Source: Pollutimonas subterranea
GTDB taxonomy: Bacteria > Pseudomonadota > Gammaproteobacteria > Burkholderiales > Burkholderiaceae_B
Direction of reading: 5' to 3'
Length of the DNA stretch: 64,000 nt
Assembly (NCBI RefSeq): GCF_002849655.1
Contig: NZ_PDNW01000002.1
Location: forward strand, 124,001 to 188,000
Both the position numbers and the translations under genes were made by a program. Shown one piece after another: positions 9,681-19,771 of this stretch (positions are counted from its first letter, which is position 1; each line of letters begins with the position of its first letter). The notes below the pieces were generated by a model. It made no database searches. It saw only the letters and a list, made by a program, of their open reading frames with translations, and was not told the origin of the DNA.

Positions 9681-10889
9681 ATGCCCCGTATGCCTGCCGC
9701 CCCCCCCTCCCGTTTGACTCGCGACGCGCAACGCCTTGTCACCTTGACGCTTGCCCTGGCACGTTCAGGCAGCCGCCTGGAAGATATCTATTGGGAGAAC
9801 CTGATTGCCACGCAGTTGAACAAGATGCTGTCCGGCAAGAAGAACAAAACGATTGAAAGCGTTCTTGAACACTTGCTGGCCAGCGACTTGAACGCCTACG
9901 AGATCCTTGTCGAACAAGCCGAAACGCTGTCCGAATCAACGACTATCGTGCACCAGGGTATCGAATACGACGCCTTATTATTCTCGGCACCCATCGTGGC
10001 CTGGACCCGCTATCAGTTGCCCGAGGGCGATCTTACGGCTGTCCAAAGCGCAACACTGGCCCGCCATCTGCACGAGCATATCGTCGCGGAAGGCGCCAGA
10101 ATGGCGCTCATACCGGCGTTCGTCAATTTCGACCAAATGCCCCAGTCGTTCCAGGAAACGCACGCATGGACGCAACGCCTGGCCCAACTGGCACTGGGTG
10201 TATCCACCGAGCCCTGCATCATCAATACGCCCGAAGAAGCGGAAGGCATGCTGGCCGATGCGCGCTTCGCCGTCGGCGTCATCGTCGTTCCGAAGGGACA
10301 GGCAGTATTCCGCTGGCAAGCACCCCAGGACGACGCCATTGCCCTGCGGCAGGCATGCCAGGAAGCCTGGGAGAAAGCCAGCGCCGAAGTTTTCACGCCC
10401 ATGTTCACTGGTTGCCATATGGAGTTCCTGCAGCCCGACGCGTATTACATGAACAGCCGTGAAGCTGACCGCCGCATACGCCCCCTCGCCTTGAAAGCCG
10501 CCGTAACATGGCTGCAAACCGCTGCTCATCTGCCCGGCGAGGACCTGCGCGCAGTCATCACGGGTTGTGGCGCCACCAGCATCGAAGAATACCGCGTCGG
10601 GTTCAGCACGCGGCAAAGCAACGAGGTCATCTACGGATGCATCTGGCCGGTACTCAGCAAGGAAGAGGCTGTCGCCGACGACGCGGAAGACGAAACCGTC
10701 GACATACCCGATGAGATCGCAGCGTTGCTCAAGGAGCAGGGCGTGGGCGACGTGCGGCGCTTGCCTGGTGTTCATCCCGCCGAGTTCTGCGACGACTGCG
10801 GGGCGCCTTATTTCCCCAATGCACAAGGCGAGATGATGCACCCCGAACTTCCTGAAGAGACCGACCTGGCGCCCGTCCACTTTCACTGA
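9681..10889 (+). CDS. DUF2863 family protein
   Basis: This 402-aa protein resembles the DUF2863 family of Burkholderiales, which has no known function. It is soluble with no signal peptide. The N-terminal third is helical (LTRDAQRLVTLTLALARSGSRLED). The C-terminus carries a Cys pair, FCDDCGAPYFPNAQGE, that could bind a metal, and the acidic linker DDAEDETVDIPDE precedes it. ATG 9681 is preferred to an upstream in-frame TTG at 9669. Its stop codon directly abuts the earP ATG, so the two are translationally coupled. Confidence 0.75.
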   Translation: MPRMPAAPPSRLTRDAQRLVTLTLALARSGSRLEDIYWENLIATQLNKMLSGKKNKTIESVLEHLLASDLNAYEILVEQAETLSESTTIVHQGIEYDALLFSAPIVAWTRYQLPEGDLTAVQSATLARHLHEHIVAEGARMALIPAFVNFDQMPQSFQETHAWTQRLAQLALGVSTEPCIINTPEEAEGMLADARFAVGVIVVPKGQAVFRWQAPQDDAIALRQACQEAWEKASAEVFTPMFTGCHMEFLQPDAYYMNSREADRRIRPLALKAAVTWLQTAAHLPGEDLRAVITGCGATSIEEYRVGFSTRQSNEVIYGCIWPVLSKEEAVADDAEDETVDIPDEIAALLKEQGVGDVRRLPGVHPAEFCDDCGAPYFPNAQGEMMHPELPEETDLAPVHFH

Positions 10890-12005
10890 ATGGGCAGGCT
10901 CAGTTTCGACATCTTCTGCCGGGTCGTCGACAACTATGGCGACATCGGCGTGTGCTGGCGTCTGGCCAGGCAATTGGCGCAGGCGCCGCACCAGCATGAA
11001 GTCCGGCTCTGGGTGGACGATCTGCACAGCTTCTCCCGGATCGCACCACAGCTTCGTACGCAGGATGGGTCCCAACGTATCGACGATGTGGATATTGTCC
11101 ATTGGACCGCGCCGGCACCTGTCATGCAGCCCCATGCGGTGGTCATCGAAGCCTTTGCCTGCGATCCTCCGCCCTCCTTCATCGAGGCCATGGCCCGCCA
11201 CGATAGCTTGTGGATCAACCTCGAGTACTTAAGCGCAGAAAACTGGGTCGAGTCCTGCCACGGGCTGCCGTCCTTGCAGCCCAATGGCCTGCGCAAATAT
11301 TTTTACTTTCCCGGGTTTACAGCGAAAACAGGCGGCCTGCTGCGCGAGCCCGGCCTGCTGGCGAAGCGGGCTCAATGGCTATCGAACCCGGGACGCCGCC
11401 TGGACCTGATGAAATCAGTCAATGTCCCGAACGAGCAGATCCACCGCCTGGAAGAAGGTGCGCTCCTTGCTTTCCTGTTCTGCTATCCCGATGCGCCAGC
11501 CCGGGCTTTGCTCGCCGGCCTGAATGAGCAGGATCGTCCTGCCTTGCTCCTTGTGCCCCAAGGCGTCTACCCGTCCCTGGCCGCACACACCAGCGAACAT
11601 GTGCATCTCCACGAAGTGCCCTTCGTCGACCAGGCGAACTTCGACTTGTTGCTCTGGAGCAGCGATTTGAATTTCGTGCGGGGTGAGGACTCCCTGGTTC
11701 GCGCCCTGTGGGCGGGGAAACCGCTGGTCTGGCAGATATATGCCCAGGAAGCCGGCGCGCATATGGATAAACTTCAGGCCTGGCTGGACCAGTCCGGCTA
11801 CCCGGCGGCGGCGCAAGCGCTGATGCAGCACTGGAACCTGGGCAATGAACGGGAAGTTTCAGCGCATCTATGTGAAGCGCTGAAGCCACAGAATTGGCAG
11901 AACTGGCAATCCAGTTGCGCGGATTTCAGTCAAAAACTGGCTGAGTATCCCGATTTGGCCCACTGCCTTGTCGACTTTTGCACGCAAAAGCAGCGATCAG
12001 GTTAA
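10890..12005 (+). CDS. earP: EF-P arginine rhamnosyltransferase EarP
   Basis: This 371-aa protein is EarP, the inverting glycosyltransferase that transfers rhamnose from dTDP-rhamnose to Arg32 of elongation factor P, which lets ribosomes pass polyproline stretches. The catalytic VVDNYGDIG block is at residues 12-20, with Asp14 and Asp18 in the positions described as essential, and the nucleotide-sugar site FVRGEDSLVRALWAGKPLVWQIY, with its Glu-Asp pair, lies near residue 265. The start abuts the preceding stop. efp follows 81 bases downstream, the usual partner order. Confidence 0.95.
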   Translation: MGRLSFDIFCRVVDNYGDIGVCWRLARQLAQAPHQHEVRLWVDDLHSFSRIAPQLRTQDGSQRIDDVDIVHWTAPAPVMQPHAVVIEAFACDPPPSFIEAMARHDSLWINLEYLSAENWVESCHGLPSLQPNGLRKYFYFPGFTAKTGGLLREPGLLAKRAQWLSNPGRRLDLMKSVNVPNEQIHRLEEGALLAFLFCYPDAPARALLAGLNEQDRPALLLVPQGVYPSLAAHTSEHVHLHEVPFVDQANFDLLLWSSDLNFVRGEDSLVRALWAGKPLVWQIYAQEAGAHMDKLQAWLDQSGYPAAAQALMQHWNLGNEREVSAHLCEALKPQNWQNWQSSCADFSQKLAEYPDLAHCLVDFCTQKQRSG

Positions 12006-12086
12006 AATCTAAGGTTTAGTAAGTCATGCTCCGGCCCGGCAGTGGCATCTGGCGGAGCAATCAAACCCCCGGAGTCTTTGGAATAT

Positions 12087-12644
12087 ATGAAAACCGCACA
12101 AGAATTGCGCGTTGGGAACGTCGTAAAAGTAGGTAACGACGCACTGGTAGTGCAAAAAACCGAATATAACAAGTCAGGCCGCAACTCGGCTGTCGTCAAG
12201 CTTAAGTTCAAGAACTTACTTACCGGATCGGGCAGCGAATCGGTGTCCAAGGCCGACGAAAAATTCGAGGTCGTTCAACTCGAAAACAAAGAATGCACCT
12301 ATTCGTACTACGCTGATCCCATGTACGTCTTCATGGATGAAGAATACAACCAGCACGAAGTCGAATCGGAAAGCATGGGCGACGCCCTGAACTACCTTGA
12401 AGAAGGCATGAAAGTACAGGTCGTGTTCTACGATGGACGGGCCATTTCCGTCGAACTTCCCACGATCGTCGTGCGCGAGATCATGTACACCGAACCTGCC
12501 GTCAAAGGCGACACGTCGGGCAAAGTACTGAAGCCTGCCAAGACCAACACCGACATGACCATCAACGTGCCGCTGTTCTGCAATATCGGTGACAAGATCG
12601 AAATTGACACACGCACCAACGAATACCGCAGCCGCGTAATGTAA
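12087..12644 (+). CDS. efp: elongation factor P (Arg32 type)
   Basis: This 185-aa EF-P has the three OB/KOW-like domains. Residue 32 is Arg within the loop [10 protein letters not shown], the substrate site of EarP; the lysylated EF-P class would have Lys here. ATG 12087 is chosen because the protein then begins [11 protein letters not shown], the normal EF-P start; the extension back to 12042 is not conserved in character. It releases ribosomes stalled on consecutive prolines. Two hairpin terminators follow. Confidence 0.97.
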   Translation: MKTAQELRVGNVVKVGNDALVVQKTEYNKSGRNSAVVKLKFKNLLTGSGSESVSKADEKFEVVQLENKECTYSYYADPMYVFMDEEYNQHEVESESMGDALNYLEEGMKVQVVFYDGRAISVELPTIVVREIMYTEPAVKGDTSGKVLKPAKTNTDMTINVPLFCNIGDKIEIDTRTNEYRSRVM

Positions 12645-12649
12645 TAAGC

Positions 12650-12680
12650 AAAACCCAGCCGATTCATTCGACTGGGTTTT
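12650..12680 (+). terminator. terminator-like hairpin after efp
   Basis: AAAACCCAG (12650-12658) pairs with CTGGGTTTT (12672-12680), with an inner CCG/CGA partial pairing. It lies 6 bases after the efp stop. The T-run is inside the stem arm and short, so it may be only partly effective alone. Confidence 0.65.
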
Positions 12681-12715
12681 GGCTACAGCTTGCGTCCCCA
12701 AGGCGCAATCCAGAG

Positions 12716-12743
12716 GCACCAATTTAACGATTGGTGCTTTTTT
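12716..12743 (+). terminator. second rho-independent terminator after efp
   Basis: GCACCAAT (12716-12723) and ATTGGTGC (12730-12737) form a perfect 8-base stem with a 6-base loop, followed by a run of T from 12738. The T-run lies on the plus-strand side, so it ends efp transcription ahead of the convergent DUF1178 gene. Confidence 0.88.
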
Positions 12744-12763
12744 ATTGCAAAGGCCGCAGGCCC

Positions 12764-13282
12764 TTACTGCAGGCGGTCATCGTCCAGAAATTCCGGTATG
12801 GGCATGACTGTGATTCCCTCTTCCGCCAATTCCCGCCGTTCCTCGCGGGTAGCTGTTCCGCGAATGGCACGCTCCTGGGCCTCGCCCTCGTGCATGCGAC
12901 GGGCTTCTTCGGCGAACCGTACGCCGACGTCTTCGGTATTGCGCAGCATCTGGCGAATATGGCGCATGACTTGAGCCTGCAACTGCGCCATCTGGGCCGC
13001 GGCAGGCGCAGCCACCGCAGTGGCGGCCACCCCAGTGGCGGCCACCGCAGAGCCAGGCCCGGCAGCAGGGGCGGACCCCGTGCCCGCAACGGGGTCCGGG
13101 CCCTTTGCATGGCCAAGATTCAGGCGCGGTGCCGATAACTTCTTCGAGACGCGGGAACTGCTGCAAATAGGACAGCTCAACAAGCCCCGGGCTTGCTGCG
13201 ATTCATAATTGTCGACGGACCCGAACCAGCCTTCAAATACATGGCCCTGGTCGCATTGAAGATCAAACACTTTTAATGACAT
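12764..13282 (-). CDS. DUF1178 family protein
   Basis: This 172-aa protein is of the DUF1178 family, common in alpha- and betaproteobacteria, with unknown role. The N-terminus MSLKVFDLQCDQGHVFEGWF and the downstream CPIC pair suggest a zinc-ribbon-like unit (Cys10, His14, Cys37, Cys40). An Ala/Gly/Pro-rich linker of about 35 residues (about 64-96) joins it to a helical C-terminal domain with the QAQVMRHIRQMLRNTEDVG block that is typical of the family. It is transcribed towards efp. No signal peptide is seen. Confidence 0.85.
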   Translation of the reverse strand: MSLKVFDLQCDQGHVFEGWFGSVDNYESQQARGLLSCPICSSSRVSKKLSAPRLNLGHAKGPDPVAGTGSAPAAGPGSAVAATGVAATAVAAPAAAQMAQLQAQVMRHIRQMLRNTEDVGVRFAEEARRMHEGEAQERAIRGTATREERRELAEEGITVMPIPEFLDDDRLQ

Positions 13283-13374
13283 AAGACCAATATGTGGGTG
13301 GCGGCGCCAACTACAAGGCGAGGAACCCGCCCAGCATGCGCAACGCTAAAAGACCATTATAGAGAGAGCTGTCG

Positions 13375-15117
13375 CTACAGGCGGGGAACGGCGGCGAGCA
13401 GGCGGCGGGTTTCACTATGCTGTGGCGCGGAAAGAACGGATTCAGTCGTACCGGCTTCGACGATTTTCCCTTGATGCATGATGGCGATACGGTCGGACAG
13501 ATACTCGACGACGCCAAAATTGTGCGTAATGAACAGGTAGGCAATACCGAACTCTTCCTGTAGCGCACGTAACAGATCGAGAATTTGCGCTTGTACCGAT
13601 ACATCCAGCGCAGAGGTGGGTTCGTCGCATATCAGCACGGAAGGCTCCACGGCGAGCGCGCGGGCGATGGCGATTCGCTGGCGCTGCCCACCCGAGAACT
13701 CGTGCGGGTAGCGCTGTGCCGTATTTTGGGGTAGCCCTACCCGGTCCAGCAAGCTGCTGATTTGCGCCTTGCGATCGGCTCTGGATCGATCAGGACGCAA
13801 GGCGGCAATGCCTTCATCCAGAATCTCGCCGACCAGCATGCGCGGATCGAGCGAGGCATAGGGATCCTGGAAAACGATCTGTATGGCCTGGCGCAACTGA
13901 CGCAAGCGTGCACCGCGGGCGGAAAGCAGATCTTCACCCTGCAAGCTGGCGTGGCCGCCGACTGTGGCTTGCTTGTCCAGCAGGCGCAGCAGCGCCTTGG
14001 CGGTCGTTGTCTTGCCGCAGCCCGATTCGCCGAGCAGGGCCAGTGTTTCGCCTGCGCGCAAGTCGAACGACACATTCTCGACAATTTTCACGGGCTCAGG
14101 ATGCCTCCAGAAACTTCCCCTGGCGGAATACGAGACCGAGAGATTCTTTACCGCCAACACGGGGGCATCGCTAAGACCCGCCTTGCTGCGGGTCGCGGCG
14201 GCCATGGGCAAGCCGGAGATTTCCGTGGACCGCGAGGCGGCTTCCGATACAGGTACCTGGCTCGCCGACAAGGGCTTGCCGCGCTTGGCAAAAGTGGGGA
14301 TGGCCGCCAACAACTCACGGGCGTAGGGATGCTTAGGCGCCGAGAAAAAGGAGTCCGCATCCACCGTCTCGACGATACGGCCGCCGCGCATCAGCGCGAC
14401 ATGGTCCGCCACGTTCTTGACCACGGCCAGGTCATGGGTAATAAGCATGATGGCCAAGCCCATTTCTTTCTGGATATCGGCCAGGAGATCGAGGATTTGC
14501 GCCTGTACCGTGACGTCCAGTGCGGTGGTGGGCTCGTCGGCAATCAGCAGGCGCGGTTCGGCGGCCAGGGCGATGGCAATCATGATGCGCTGCTTCTGTC
14601 CGCCCGAAAACTGGAAGGGATAGTCGTGCAGGCGCTTATCGGCTTCCGGTATGCCGACTCGTGCCAGCCACCAGGCGGCACGCTGCCGGAGCTCCTTGCC
14701 GCGGTATGAGGTATGCGCACGCAGTGTCTCGATAAGCTGGTCGCCTATCGTCATGACGGGATTCAGGCTGGTGGACGGCTCCTGGAATATGATGCCGACC
14801 TGTCCTCCACGTACACGGCGCATGCCCTGTTCCGTCAGCCCGTTGAGTTCAATGTCGCCCAGGTGGATTTCGCCGGAGACAACACGGCCGGCTTCGGGCA
14901 ACAGGCGCAGCAAGGCAAGCGCCGTCATACTTTTGCCACACCCGGACTCGCCGACCAGCGCAAAGGTTTCTCCACGCGCTATGGTCAGGGCCAGGGACTT
15001 TACCGCGTCCTGCACCCCCGCATCGCTTGATATCTGTACTGACAGGTCGTGAATCGACACTACTGTATCGCCTGCACCGGCGCGCGAATGCCTGTCGCTA
15101 TGGACAATTTCATTCAT
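13375..15117 (-). CDS. yejF: peptide ABC importer, fused double ATPase (YejF-like)
   Basis: This 580-aa protein holds two complete ABC ATPase domains of the dipeptide/oligopeptide class. Walker A is [14 protein letters not shown] near residue 57 and [14 protein letters not shown] near residue 356; signature motifs are [11 protein letters not shown] and [11 protein letters not shown], and both Walker B motifs end in DEPT. It energises import by YejA/B/E, the microcin C and peptide uptake system. It is the last gene of its operon and overlaps yejE by 4 bases (ATGA). Confidence 0.92.
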   Translation of the reverse strand: MNEIVHSDRHSRAGAGDTVVSIHDLSVQISSDAGVQDAVKSLALTIARGETFALVGESGCGKSMTALALLRLLPEAGRVVSGEIHLGDIELNGLTEQGMRRVRGGQVGIIFQEPSTSLNPVMTIGDQLIETLRAHTSYRGKELRQRAAWWLARVGIPEADKRLHDYPFQFSGGQKQRIMIAIALAAEPRLLIADEPTTALDVTVQAQILDLLADIQKEMGLAIMLITHDLAVVKNVADHVALMRGGRIVETVDADSFFSAPKHPYARELLAAIPTFAKRGKPLSASQVPVSEAASRSTEISGLPMAAATRSKAGLSDAPVLAVKNLSVSYSARGSFWRHPEPVKIVENVSFDLRAGETLALLGESGCGKTTTAKALLRLLDKQATVGGHASLQGEDLLSARGARLRQLRQAIQIVFQDPYASLDPRMLVGEILDEGIAALRPDRSRADRKAQISSLLDRVGLPQNTAQRYPHEFSGGQRQRIAIARALAVEPSVLICDEPTSALDVSVQAQILDLLRALQEEFGIAYLFITHNFGVVEYLSDRIAIMHQGKIVEAGTTESVLSAPQHSETRRLLAAVPRL

Positions 15118-16571
15118 GGCGTAGCGTCCTTGAGCGCGTATCGACGTGGCTTATAGCGGCGTGTACGGGGGTCGAACGCATCCTGGACGGCGTCAGCGAA
15201 GATGTTGGCCGACAACACCAGCGCCAGCAAAAACATAAAGGCGCCCAGGAGATTCCACCAGATCATGGGGTCGCGTGACATTTCCAGGCGCGACATGTCT
15301 ATCATCGTACCGAATGAGGGCGTGCTGGGGTCGACCCCTATGCCCAGGTACGACAATATTGCCTCGTAAAGGACCAGGCCGGAGAATTCCAGGACCATGG
15401 TGATCAACACGATGTGCATGAGATTGGGAAGCAAGTGGCGCCGCATGATGCGCCAATGGCCCACACCGAATGCACGGGCCGCCTGGACGTATTCGAGTTC
15501 GCGCAGCTTCAGCGTTTCAGCACGCAGCAAACGGCACAGTCCAGCCCAACCGGTCAAGCCCAGGATCAAGCAAAGCAGGAACAGGCGGAGGTCCGCGCGG
15601 GCCGCGACCGTATCGAACAAACCGGGGTTATTGTCAATATAGACCTGCATCATCAGTACGCACGCGGCAATGAGCAAAACGCCCGGGATGGAAGTAAGCG
15701 TCGTGTAAATATACTGAATGACGTCATCGACGCGCCCCTTGAAGTAACCGGCCGCAATACCGAATATAAGCGCCGGGGGCAGCATAGCCACGGTGGTCAG
15801 CGTGCCTATCACCAGTGCAGTGCGTATGCTTTTCAGGCATTGCCACAGCACATCGTTGCCCGTGCGATCGGTACCCATTACATGGTAGTCACCACCCAGG
15901 CTCAGGGCGACGGCGGCCAGCAAGAGCCCTATCCCGAATGTGATCCACATGGGCCGCCAGGGCACACCGGATTCACCGCGCCACCATATTTGCCAGGCGC
16001 GTCCGAAACTGGCTGCACCACGCAGATGAGCCATCGTCAGCAGCAAGGCCGCGATCAGCGATGCGCCCAGGCCAGTGGCGACTCCCCACGCCAAACGCCT
16101 GTAGATGTCCTGCAGTCGATCGTCCTCGCTCTGCAAATACTGGCCGGCATGCTTGAGGCGCGGGTATTCACGCGTGGCCTGGCCATTGTCGACGACGGTT
16201 TCTTTGGTGAATTGGCGCACTGCCAAGGGCGCGGAATAGGTGTTCTCGCGCTGGGCCAGCTGGGTAAGCGACAACAGGTCATCCAGCGCAGAACGCAGCC
16301 GTGGCGAATAGATGGGCGGCGCGTCGGCGACGGCTGGAACCGCGGTACTGACCGGTGGCAGTAAAGGCCGGTAGTGCACGGAGTCGAGAACGCCTACCGA
16401 CACAAAGCCGGCCAGGACGACCGCCGCGCACATGGCCGATGACGTGCGGGCCACACTGCGCCAGGCCGAGCGCAAGGATGCGCTGCGCCGAACCCGTAAC
16501 GCATAAAACAGCACGGCAAGAACCATGCAGAACACAAAGATATCGGTCCAGAGGAAGACAAATTTAGGCAT
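15114..16571 (-). CDS. yejE: peptide ABC importer permease, long YejE-like form
   Basis: This 485-aa permease carries a BPD_transp_1 domain in its C-terminal half, with the EAA loop LRELEYVQAARAFGVGHWRIM near residue 365. It is much longer than E. coli YejE (about 341 aa). The extra N-terminal part has hydrophobic segments near residues 8-25 and 45-62, then a polar region to about residue 150 before the next span. It should pair with YejB as the inner-membrane channel. It starts 3 bases after the yejB stop and ends overlapping yejF. Confidence 0.9.
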   Translation of the reverse strand: MPKFVFLWTDIFVFCMVLAVLFYALRVRRSASLRSAWRSVARTSSAMCAAVVLAGFVSVGVLDSVHYRPLLPPVSTAVPAVADAPPIYSPRLRSALDDLLSLTQLAQRENTYSAPLAVRQFTKETVVDNGQATREYPRLKHAGQYLQSEDDRLQDIYRRLAWGVATGLGASLIAALLLTMAHLRGAASFGRAWQIWWRGESGVPWRPMWITFGIGLLLAAVALSLGGDYHVMGTDRTGNDVLWQCLKSIRTALVIGTLTTVAMLPPALIFGIAAGYFKGRVDDVIQYIYTTLTSIPGVLLIAACVLMMQVYIDNNPGLFDTVAARADLRLFLLCLILGLTGWAGLCRLLRAETLKLRELEYVQAARAFGVGHWRIMRRHLLPNLMHIVLITMVLEFSGLVLYEAILSYLGIGVDPSTPSFGTMIDMSRLEMSRDPMIWWNLLGAFMFLLALVLSANIFADAVQDAFDPRTRRYKPRRYALKDATP

Positions 16572-16574
16572 GGG

Positions 16575-17552
16575 CTACTCGAACCGGACCCGGGGGTCGG
16601 CCAGGGTGTAGGAAATATCCGCCAGGATCAGTCCAACGATATACAGGGAAGCCCCCAGGAAGACCATGGCGCGCACGATGGAAAAGTCTTGGGCGTTGAT
16701 GGCATCGATGGTGTAGCTGCCCAGGCCGGGGATGCCGAAAAACGACTCGGAAATCAGGCTGCCCATAAAAAGTAGCGGTATGGCCGAGACAGTGCCCGTG
16801 AGTATGGGCAGCATGGCGTTTCTCAGTACATGGCGAAACAGCACTATTCGCTCAGACAGGCCTTTGGCTCGCGCTGTGCGTACGTAATCCTTGCCCGCTT
16901 CTTCCAGGAACAATGTGCGATAAAAGCGGGATTCGGCACCCAGGCGCGACAACACGGCCACCAGCACCGGGAGCACAAGGAAACGCACGCTGCCCCAGCC
17001 GTCTACGTAGCCCGAATAAGGCACCCAACGCAGCACCTTGGCAAAAACCCATTGGCCCGCAATGATGTAGAACAGCCCGGAGATCGACAGGAGCACGACA
17101 CATAACACCACGCCGGCAAAGTCCAGCGGCGTGCCCTTGAAAAACACGAGCAGCAAGGCGAACGATACACACGCCAGAAGGCCAAGAAAAAAGGTGGGCA
17201 GGGCCAGCGCCAGGCTGGGGCCCATGCGCTGGCCGATTTCGTGACTGATATCCCGTCCTTCGTCGGAGAATCCGAAATCGAAACGCAATAGCGGCACCGA
17301 GCGGTCGACGAAGATGGTGTCGGTCCATTGGTCCGCACCGACCGCCTGCTTGTTGAAGAACAAGGGCTTGTCGTAGCCCCTCTCGGCTTTCCATTTATCG
17401 ATGGCGGTCTGGCTGACACGCTGGCCGCCTATCGACAAGCGTGCCATGTCATCGGGTGTATTCACCGCAAAGAACAGCACGAAAGTAAGAACGTTCACTC
17501 CGATCAGGATGAGGACCCCGTACAGCAGGCGCCGTATTACATAGCGTGTCAT
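16575..17552 (-). CDS. yejB: peptide ABC importer permease YejB
   Basis: This 325-aa dipeptide-type permease has an N-terminal span in MTRYVIRRLLYGVLILIGVN, a periplasmic loop, and the EAA motif DYVRTARAKGLSERIVLFRHVLRNA near residue 235. It forms the membrane pore with YejE. ATG 17552 is chosen because it overlaps the yejA stop as ATGA and gives the normal N-terminus; the frame extends to 17687 but that part lies within yejA. Confidence 0.93.
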   Translation of the reverse strand: MTRYVIRRLLYGVLILIGVNVLTFVLFFAVNTPDDMARLSIGGQRVSQTAIDKWKAERGYDKPLFFNKQAVGADQWTDTIFVDRSVPLLRFDFGFSDEGRDISHEIGQRMGPSLALALPTFFLGLLACVSFALLLVFFKGTPLDFAGVVLCVVLLSISGLFYIIAGQWVFAKVLRWVPYSGYVDGWGSVRFLVLPVLVAVLSRLGAESRFYRTLFLEEAGKDYVRTARAKGLSERIVLFRHVLRNAMLPILTGTVSAIPLLFMGSLISESFFGIPGLGSYTIDAINAQDFSIVRAMVFLGASLYIVGLILADISYTLADPRVRFE

Positions 17553-19771
17553 GCTTGCCTCGTTGTATCGTGGCGCGCCAGGGCCGTGCTGCGGTCCCGG
17601 TTGCGCGCCGTTCGCCAGGCCAGGAATCCGCCCACGGCGATCAGTCCGCCCAGCAACCATAAGGGCCACCAGACAGGTTGATTCCATTCCTTGATTTTTG
17701 CCGCACGCAGCGCGGGATCGATCCGGTAGAACTGCAAGGTATTGCGCACCATTTGGGTTGGCTTTGCGTTACCCACCCATGCCTGGTAGGCCCCGCCCGA
17801 TTTGGGAAAATAGCCGAACAGCCAGGGCGCATCGTGCTGGACCAAGTCGACCATTTTATGCACCAGCGCCTCTTTTTCGGGGCCATCGTCGAGAAACCGC
17901 ATTTGCTCGAAGAGACGATCAAACAGCGGATTCTGATAGTTCGATGCGTTCTCGCCCCCGCCTTCGGCCTTCGCATTGGGGCCATAAAGCAGGAAAAGGA
18001 AATTCTCGGCATCGGGATAGTCGGCGACCCAACCCCACATGAACATTTGCGCGCTACCGTTGCGCATCTTGTCCTGGAAGCGGTTGTAATCAGTGGCACG
18101 CACTTCAAGCTGGATATTGATGGAAGCCAACTGGCGCCGCATCCAGTCCAGCATGGCGCTGGAACCCATGCCGCCGGCGGAATCGAAATGCAGGATGAGG
18201 GGCCGGCCGGTGTCCGCCTCGCGGCCATCGGGATACCCCGCCTCTTTCAGGAGCTGGCGTGCGTCATCCAGCGGACGACGCAAGGCACGGCCGTTTTCCA
18301 GGGTATAGATCTGCTCATTAATGCCTTGCGGCAGGTCCTGATAACCAAGGATGCCCGGCGGCACCGGGCCATAGGCAACCTGGGCCTCGTCGTTCTGGAA
18401 TATGGAGACAAACTGCTCCCAGTTGAACGCAATGCCGATTGCCTGGCGAAGCTTGCGATTTTTTTCCTGCTGCTCGGGCGTGTCGCCCTGTCCCACCACC
18501 GGGTCGCGCCAATTGAAGCCCAGGTAATACACCTGCGCTTCCGTTGAGCTGCGCAACTGTATGCCATGGTCACGATACAGGGATGCCTTCTCGGCGGAGT
18601 CGCCTGCGGCAACACGCAAGGCAACCCCATAGTCGCCCCGGTCTACTTGAGGAATGTCGTAATAGCCTTGCATGAATTTGCCCATCAGGGGCACGCTTTC
18701 TTTTTCCAGCGAAAAGACCACCTTGTCGACGAAAGGCGTGAGTTTTCCACAGTCGGCCAAGAGGCCTGCCGCGGCATCGGCCGGCTCGCCCTGGCAAGGA
18801 TAAGGCTCGCCACGAAAATTCGGATTGCGCGACAAGACGTGTCGTCGGTTCGGGATGGATTCGGTCAGCATATAGGGACCGGTACCCACAGGCCAGGTAT
18901 TGAGCGACAAGTCGTGCTGGTCCATGCCGGCCTGCGCATAAAAGCGATCGACTTCCCAGGGGACCGGAGCCGTAAACGTCATGGCCAGCCAGTACTTGAA
19001 TTGTGGATACTTGCCCTTTACCTTGATGCGCAAGGTGTGGGAGTCCAGCGCCTGTACCCCGTCGAACTGGGTCTCGCGCAAGTCCAGCCATGGGCGGTGC
19101 GCGAATGCCATCGTAGCGGATTGGGTCTCGTCTATTTTCTTGAGCTGTTCACCATAGTCGCGCAAGCCAACGACATGCTCGGCCATGACCCCATAAATGG
19201 GTGAGGCCACACGGGGGCTTGCGAGCCGCCGGAAAGCATAGACATAGTCGCTGGCCAGTAGTTCTCGCGTTCCCGTATGTGGAAAATCGTCAATGCCGAA
19301 TTTATGTTCAAGCTCGCCGTCTTGTAACGGCCAGTAGCGATACCCGCCCGAGGCGTCGCGTGCCAGGGCGGGATGCGGCTGGAACTTGATGCCCGGCTTG
19401 ATCTGGATATCGTAGACGCTGAGCGCGACTTGCTGGCCCGGAGCGTCGTCGGGCAACTGCTGACCGGCAGCATCGAAGTACACGGGCTGCTCTATCGCCA
19501 GCGCCGTCTTGGGCACCAGCTTATAAGGCCGCGCCAGGTAATCATAGCCATACAGAGGCTCGTAGATGGAGTAGGTAAACGGCGTCTCGTCTGCCGAATA
19601 AGAGCGCGCCGGGTCCAGGTATTTTGGCGAACGCTGCGCGAAAGCCGTATACAGGACATTTTCGTCTGCTTCTCCGTGGGCGTAGGGGCTATTGACCGGC
19701 CCCGATGTACACGCCGCCACCAGCGTCACAGCTAGGAGCACAAGCATGCGCACTGCCCGTGCGCCTAGCAT
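17549..19771 (-). CDS. yejA: extracellular peptide-binding protein (YejA-like lipoprotein)
   Basis: This 740-aa family-5 solute-binding protein has a lipoprotein signal: from ATG 19771 the N-terminus runs through VLLAVTLVAAC with a lipobox Cys near residue 22. The long binding domain contains YEPLYGYDYL and the usual SBP_bac_5 segments, and ends in a hydrophobic segment (WWPLWLLGGLIAVGGFLAW) near the C-terminus, which could act as a second membrane anchor. It is longer than E. coli YejA (about 600 aa). It delivers peptides to YejBEF. It overlaps the nuclease gene by 7 bases and yejB by 4 bases. Confidence 0.9.
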   Translation of the reverse strand: MLGARAVRMLVLLAVTLVAACTSGPVNSPYAHGEADENVLYTAFAQRSPKYLDPARSYSADETPFTYSIYEPLYGYDYLARPYKLVPKTALAIEQPVYFDAAGQQLPDDAPGQQVALSVYDIQIKPGIKFQPHPALARDASGGYRYWPLQDGELEHKFGIDDFPHTGTRELLASDYVYAFRRLASPRVASPIYGVMAEHVVGLRDYGEQLKKIDETQSATMAFAHRPWLDLRETQFDGVQALDSHTLRIKVKGKYPQFKYWLAMTFTAPVPWEVDRFYAQAGMDQHDLSLNTWPVGTGPYMLTESIPNRRHVLSRNPNFRGEPYPCQGEPADAAAGLLADCGKLTPFVDKVVFSLEKESVPLMGKFMQGYYDIPQVDRGDYGVALRVAAGDSAEKASLYRDHGIQLRSSTEAQVYYLGFNWRDPVVGQGDTPEQQEKNRKLRQAIGIAFNWEQFVSIFQNDEAQVAYGPVPPGILGYQDLPQGINEQIYTLENGRALRRPLDDARQLLKEAGYPDGREADTGRPLILHFDSAGGMGSSAMLDWMRRQLASINIQLEVRATDYNRFQDKMRNGSAQMFMWGWVADYPDAENFLFLLYGPNAKAEGGGENASNYQNPLFDRLFEQMRFLDDGPEKEALVHKMVDLVQHDAPWLFGYFPKSGGAYQAWVGNAKPTQMVRNTLQFYRIDPALRAAKIKEWNQPVWWPLWLLGGLIAVGGFLAWRTARNRDRSTALARHDTTRQA

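Noticed and set aside
9978-11201. 407-codon minus-strand frame opposite DUF2863 and earP
   Set aside because: It spans two unrelated genes in antisense, has no recognisable domain and no ribosome site; a mirror frame.
12966-13080. GCC/GTGGCGG-rich repeated stretch as a possible DNA repeat element
   Set aside because: It encodes the Ala/Gly/Pro-rich linker of the DUF1178 protein, so it is low-complexity coding sequence.
15414-16364. 316-codon plus-strand frame inside yejE
   Set aside because: Antisense to a clear permease; Gln/His/Arg-rich composition without hydrophobic or domain pattern.
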